Shown here piece after piece: positions 61,626 to 64,000 of a DNA stretch of 64,000 bases. This stretch comes from Xylanibacter muris (GTDB lineage Bacteria; Bacteroidota; Bacteroidia; Bacteroidales; Bacteroidaceae), in NCBI RefSeq assembly GCF_013166605.1, contig NZ_JABKKF010000011.1, positions 1 to 64,000 on the forward strand. The letters are read 5' to 3'. Position 1 is the first letter of the stretch, and each line of letters opens with the position of its first letter. Below the pieces are notes generated by a model. That model worked only from the letters and a program-made list of their open reading frames with translations. It was not told where the DNA came from and made no database searches. A program made the translations under genes and the position numbers.

Positions 61626-62819
61626 CTATAAGCTGAATCTTATATAGTCACTGAATTGAATGTACTTCTTCTGATGATAGTCATATATACCCAACCTGAT
61701 GAAATAATCTTTCTGTCCTTTTACGGCATGAATTTCTGAATTTGGAATAATCATTATTATGTTGGAATACTTGGCATGTTCATAATGTGACCCGAAATCC
61801 GTTCCAACAGAGACTTGTCCATCCACGGTACGATAATTGTTGTTCATATCTTTCAATGCAGTTCCTTTAGGAGATTCAAATAAAGCAACCAACCTTCCAC
61901 CTTTATCATCCATATAATGGGTGATGAGTTTTGCATGGATTTCCATGCACTTGACATCATTATGCATCTTGTTGTGCTCAATCCAGATTTCCTCTATTGA
62001 AGCGTTTGCTGTTTGTGCTTTTGAGGTAGAAACCTGAGTTATAGTGATATTCCTCGGCTTGTTGATTTCAATTTTATATTGAGGAAGTTGTTTGCCGTTT
62101 GTATATACTAAAGTCTGGTTCTTCGTAGACTCAAAAATGGCATCCCATGTTAATTCCGTATTTGTAGTGCCATTAAGAGCCTCGTTTATTGTCTTACGAA
62201 GACTTATTGTATATATAGAGCCTAACATTGGACCTGAAGACCAGCTATACGTGTATTGTCCTCGTATGCTTGAAGAAGCAACGATAGCCTTTTTGCCTTC
62301 AAATCCCAAAAACAGTTTTTTTGTTTTCTCTTTGTCTAAAGTGGAATATTGCTGTCTTTCACGCCTACGTCCCTCCGAATCCATATTGCAGCAACTGGAG
62401 ATGCAAAGCAACAGTTTTGCCTTCCCACTCACATTTTTAAGTTTAGAAAAAACTGTGGTTTCCCAATACTGTCTATCGAGCAATGTCATGTGTGGCCAGT
62501 CATCATCGTCCCAATTGCATCCATGCCCAGCATAATAAAAAAGGACAATATCTCCTTCTTGCACATTTAATGATGATATTTCTTTTTCAAGCATCGTGGA
62601 TGTGAACTCCGAGCCACTATGACAACGCAAGTCATGACTGAAGTCCAATGCGTCAGCAATAGATGAGCAGAATTCTGTCATCTGCTTCAACTCTGCCGTG
62701 CGATCTTTTTCCCGTCCTTGTTCTTCCATGTTCGTGAATAGGATGGAATGCATGGTTTGAGCATTGGTGACATTTGCCCAAAAGAGGCAAAAAGAAATTG
62801 TCAATATCTTATATCTCAT
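61626..62819 (-). CDS. Secreted caspase-family (C14-like) peptidase
   Basis: A 397-residue exported protein with signal peptide (residues 1-20, ending VTNAQ). Residues 22-235 have the caspase-like fold: VLFYYAGHG gives the catalytic His99, and LLLCISSCCNMD gives the candidate catalytic Cys143/Cys144 after a hydrophobic strand. An acidic WDDDDW insert lies after the His. The C-terminal part (about 265-397) is a beta-rich domain with RLVALFESPKGTALKD and FIRLGIYDY. The usual Asp before the Cys is replaced by Ser, so the substrate pocket is atypical. It overlaps the upstream gene by four bases. Periplasmic or surface location is inferred from the signal peptide; no defence-type nucleotide sensor is present. 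Confidence 0.8.
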   Translation of the reverse strand: MRYKILTISFCLFWANVTNAQTMHSILFTNMEEQGREKDRTAELKQMTEFCSSIADALDFSHDLRCHSGSEFTSTMLEKEISSLNVQEGDIVLFYYAGHGCNWDDDDWPHMTLLDRQYWETTVFSKLKNVSGKAKLLLCISSCCNMDSEGRRRERQQYSTLDKEKTKKLFLGFEGKKAIVASSSIRGQYTYSWSSGPMLGSIYTISLRKTINEALNGTTNTELTWDAIFESTKNQTLVYTNGKQLPQYKIEINKPRNITITQVSTSKAQTANASIEEIWIEHNKMHNDVKCMEIHAKLITHYMDDKGGRLVALFESPKGTALKDMNNNYRTVDGQVSVGTDFGSHYEHAKYSNIIMIIPNSEIHAVKGQKDYFIRLGIYDYHQKKYIQFSDYIRFSL

Positions 62820-63346
62820 TTTTCTTTTCTCTTTAAGTTTCGTAAATATCTGTCCTTAGGAAAATTCTCACACGCCATCTGTATGACAGCCTTTCTTATC
62901 AATTCTCCATCTGCATCTTGGTATTTTCCGTCACGTTTGAAACGACATACATCACAATAGAATGAATAGGAGAATGTAACGACATCTGACTTGGAATAAA
63001 AACACACAGCTATATCAGGAAGAAATGCCGATTCCTTCACCATGTTATTTTTCACAAAAGACTGTGGATAAGTCAATGTCGATTTCAATGCATTACATCT
63101 TTCTTCGAGAGTGTCGGTACTGCATATAAGTATTTCCCAATTCTTGTCATTATTCAATATTGTGGTGTCTTCTGGCATCGGGTCAAGCAAGTACCATACA
63201 ATAGAGTCAGCCTTATTGATAATATCAATGTATTCCCCTGATATTACCGATGATTTTTCTTTGTCTATTGTATTATTACACATTGCATGACTGTTGCATA
63301 ATATTAGAGCGGCAATAAATAGCAGAAAATAAATGGATTTTTTCAT
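62816..63346 (-). CDS. Small exported hypothetical protein
   Basis: A 176-residue protein with a strong signal peptide (residues 1-23, ending NSHAMC; a Cys follows but the lipobox is weak). The middle has WYLLDPMPEDTTILNNDKN and AVCFYSKSDVVTFSYSFYCD, and the tail is basic. I recognise no family. It lies two bases downstream of the Ig-like repeat gene and overlaps the caspase-like gene, so the three are cotranscribed. Confidence 0.7.
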   Translation of the reverse strand: MKKSIYFLLFIAALILCNSHAMCNNTIDKEKSSVISGEYIDIINKADSIVWYLLDPMPEDTTILNNDKNWEILICSTDTLEERCNALKSTLTYPQSFVKNNMVKESAFLPDIAVCFYSKSDVVTFSYSFYCDVCRFKRDGKYQDADGELIRKAVIQMACENFPKDRYLRNLKRKEK

Positions 63347-63348
63347 AC

Positions 63349-64000
63349 CTATTCTGTTATTATAATTATATTCTCTGTAGTCTGAATCGATGTCACATTG
63401 CTTTCTTTGGTTATAAACTTGTATTTCAATACATGAGAGCCTTTTGACAAATTGGTCAACCGGTAGTTGAATGTATAAGGGAAGGATGAAGACTTGGCAA
63501 TCAATTCATCATCCAGATAGAATTCAATATCAAAATCTTTCTTGACGCCTGAACCTTTATATAGTTTGGCAACCAATGAAATAGTCTCACCATTCTTATA
63601 ATCGTTACGACCAGACTTGAGCCTACAAGAGTAGAAATAATCATTTGAAGAATGAATCTTATAATTGGAAAAAGACCAATTATATGACAAATTCTTTGAG
63701 AAAACATCATGATAGGCTATTTGAACGCTTATTTGGTGTGTGCTTTCAATTTCGTCATCCACTTTATATCGGAGTGTATATGGTGATGTTGTATAAGTTG
63801 CTATTAATTTCCCGTCCCAATAGTATTTGACTTGATCAAATTCACATCCTTCAGTAGAACGGTTAGTGAGTAGTTCCGGTGTTATTACGAGTTCTTCACC
63901 TTTGGTTATATAATTGTAGTCGATATATATATCCCCATGACGTTCCGTAATTCCGCTGTTGTTGGAAATGTAGAAAGCCTTTTCCTTTACAAGAACAACA
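63349..64000 (-). CDS. Ig-like repeat protein (5' end outside window)
   Basis: The frame is open to the last base, giving at least 217 residues with the N-terminus missing; a GTG at 63762 is internal and not a start. Two homologous beta-sandwich repeats of about 90 residues are visible. One contains KYYWDGKLIATYTTSPYTLR, the other EFYLDDELIAKSSSFPYTF followed by KGSHVLKYKF. This is the pattern of Ig-like or chitobiase-type adhesion modules. It is probably an exported surface protein and the first visible gene of the caspase-like cluster. Confidence 0.7.
   Translation of the reverse strand, partial: VVLVKEKAFYISNNSGITERHGDIYIDYNYITKGEELVITPELLTNRSTEGCEFDQVKYYWDGKLIATYTTSPYTLRYKVDDEIESTHQISVQIAYHDVFSKNLSYNWSFSNYKIHSSNDYFYSCRLKSGRNDYKNGETISLVAKLYKGSGVKKDFDIEFYLDDELIAKSSSFPYTFNYRLTNLSKGSHVLKYKFITKESNVTSIQTTENIIIITE

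Noticed and set aside
61626..62819. Intracellular caspase-type anti-phage module
   Set aside because: The protein has a signal peptide, there is no sensor or effector partner of known defence types, and the neighbours are also exported.
63349..63762. Short gene starting at the GTG at 63762
   Set aside because: The frame continues upstream to the window edge with a homologous repeat of the same domain, so the GTG is internal.

Overview
The window is chromosomal DNA of a Bacteroidales bacterium, most likely a Prevotella-type member of the Prevotellaceae. Supporting this are Bacteroidetes -7 promoter boxes of the form TAnnTTTG in front of many genes, little use of Shine-Dalgarno sites, a DUF4835/PorD-type gene in a dnaN-exonuclease-coaBC-recN cluster, a UpxY/NusG-type regulator heading a surface polysaccharide locus, GH95 and GH2 enzymes, and a 66-bp promoter-bearing repeat that I associate (from memory) with Prevotella genomes. 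I saw no rRNA, tRNA, CRISPR array or prophage.

Layout. (1) 1-6.4 kb: a partial secreted transglutaminase-like gene, a copper P-type ATPase that lacks its nucleotide-binding domain, a Pif1-like helicase and an anchored DRGH nuclease, all on the minus strand. (2) 6.4-11.4 kb: GH95 fucosidase and GH2 beta-galactosidase-like enzyme. (3) 11.4-15.5 kb: a 22-bp tandem repeat, asnA, dnaX and a decayed Rpn-type nuclease gene. (4) 15.5-19.3 kb: a small island bounded by inverted copies of a dispersed repeat. It holds an unusually long UpxY/NusG-like regulator and a DUF3791-DUF3990-type (ADP-ribosyltransferase-fold) module, followed by REP-like hairpins. (5) 19.3-35.3 kb: the polysaccharide locus. It has UDP-glucose dehydrogenase, a frameshifted acyltransferase, a flippase, an EpsG-like polymerase, several GT4 and GT2 transferases, two hexapeptide acyltransferases, a nucleotidyltransferase/thymidylate-kinase-like fusion, an APH-like kinase and a terminal WecG/TagA-type transferase. 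Its 21.1-29.3 kb core is visibly much richer in A+T than its surroundings, which suggests horizontal exchange. (6) 35.3-45 kb: plus-strand housekeeping genes (divisome protein, pyrC, MetH activation domain, metallophosphatase, PlsC, a sodium symporter, a HAD phosphatase, and a PnuT-thiamine pyrophosphokinase pair). (7) 45-52.6 kb: BaiN-like flavoprotein, a secreted alpha/beta hydrolase behind three 66-bp promoter repeats, mntP, a repeat-rich gap with a 368-bp terminal-inverted-repeat element, ispE, YccF, DUF1294, thioredoxin and dnaB. (8) 52.6-60.7 kb: the minus-strand dnaN-exonuclease-coaBC-DUF4835-recN-TPR operon, with a divergent DUF3127 gene. (9) 60.7-64 kb: a gene-free stretch with a second 22-bp palindromic tandem repeat, then a minus-strand cluster of a secreted caspase-like protein, a small exported protein and an Ig-like repeat protein cut by the window edge.

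No single complete new defence or metabolic system is evident. The most interesting points are the UpxY regulator with an unexplained C-terminal extension of about 330 residues, the adjacent ART-fold module inside inverted dispersed repeats, the REP-like hairpins with compensatory stem changes, the promoter-bearing 66-bp tandem repeats at three loci, the CopA without an N-domain, the CoaBC with Ser in place of the conserved Cys, and the exported caspase/Ig cluster.
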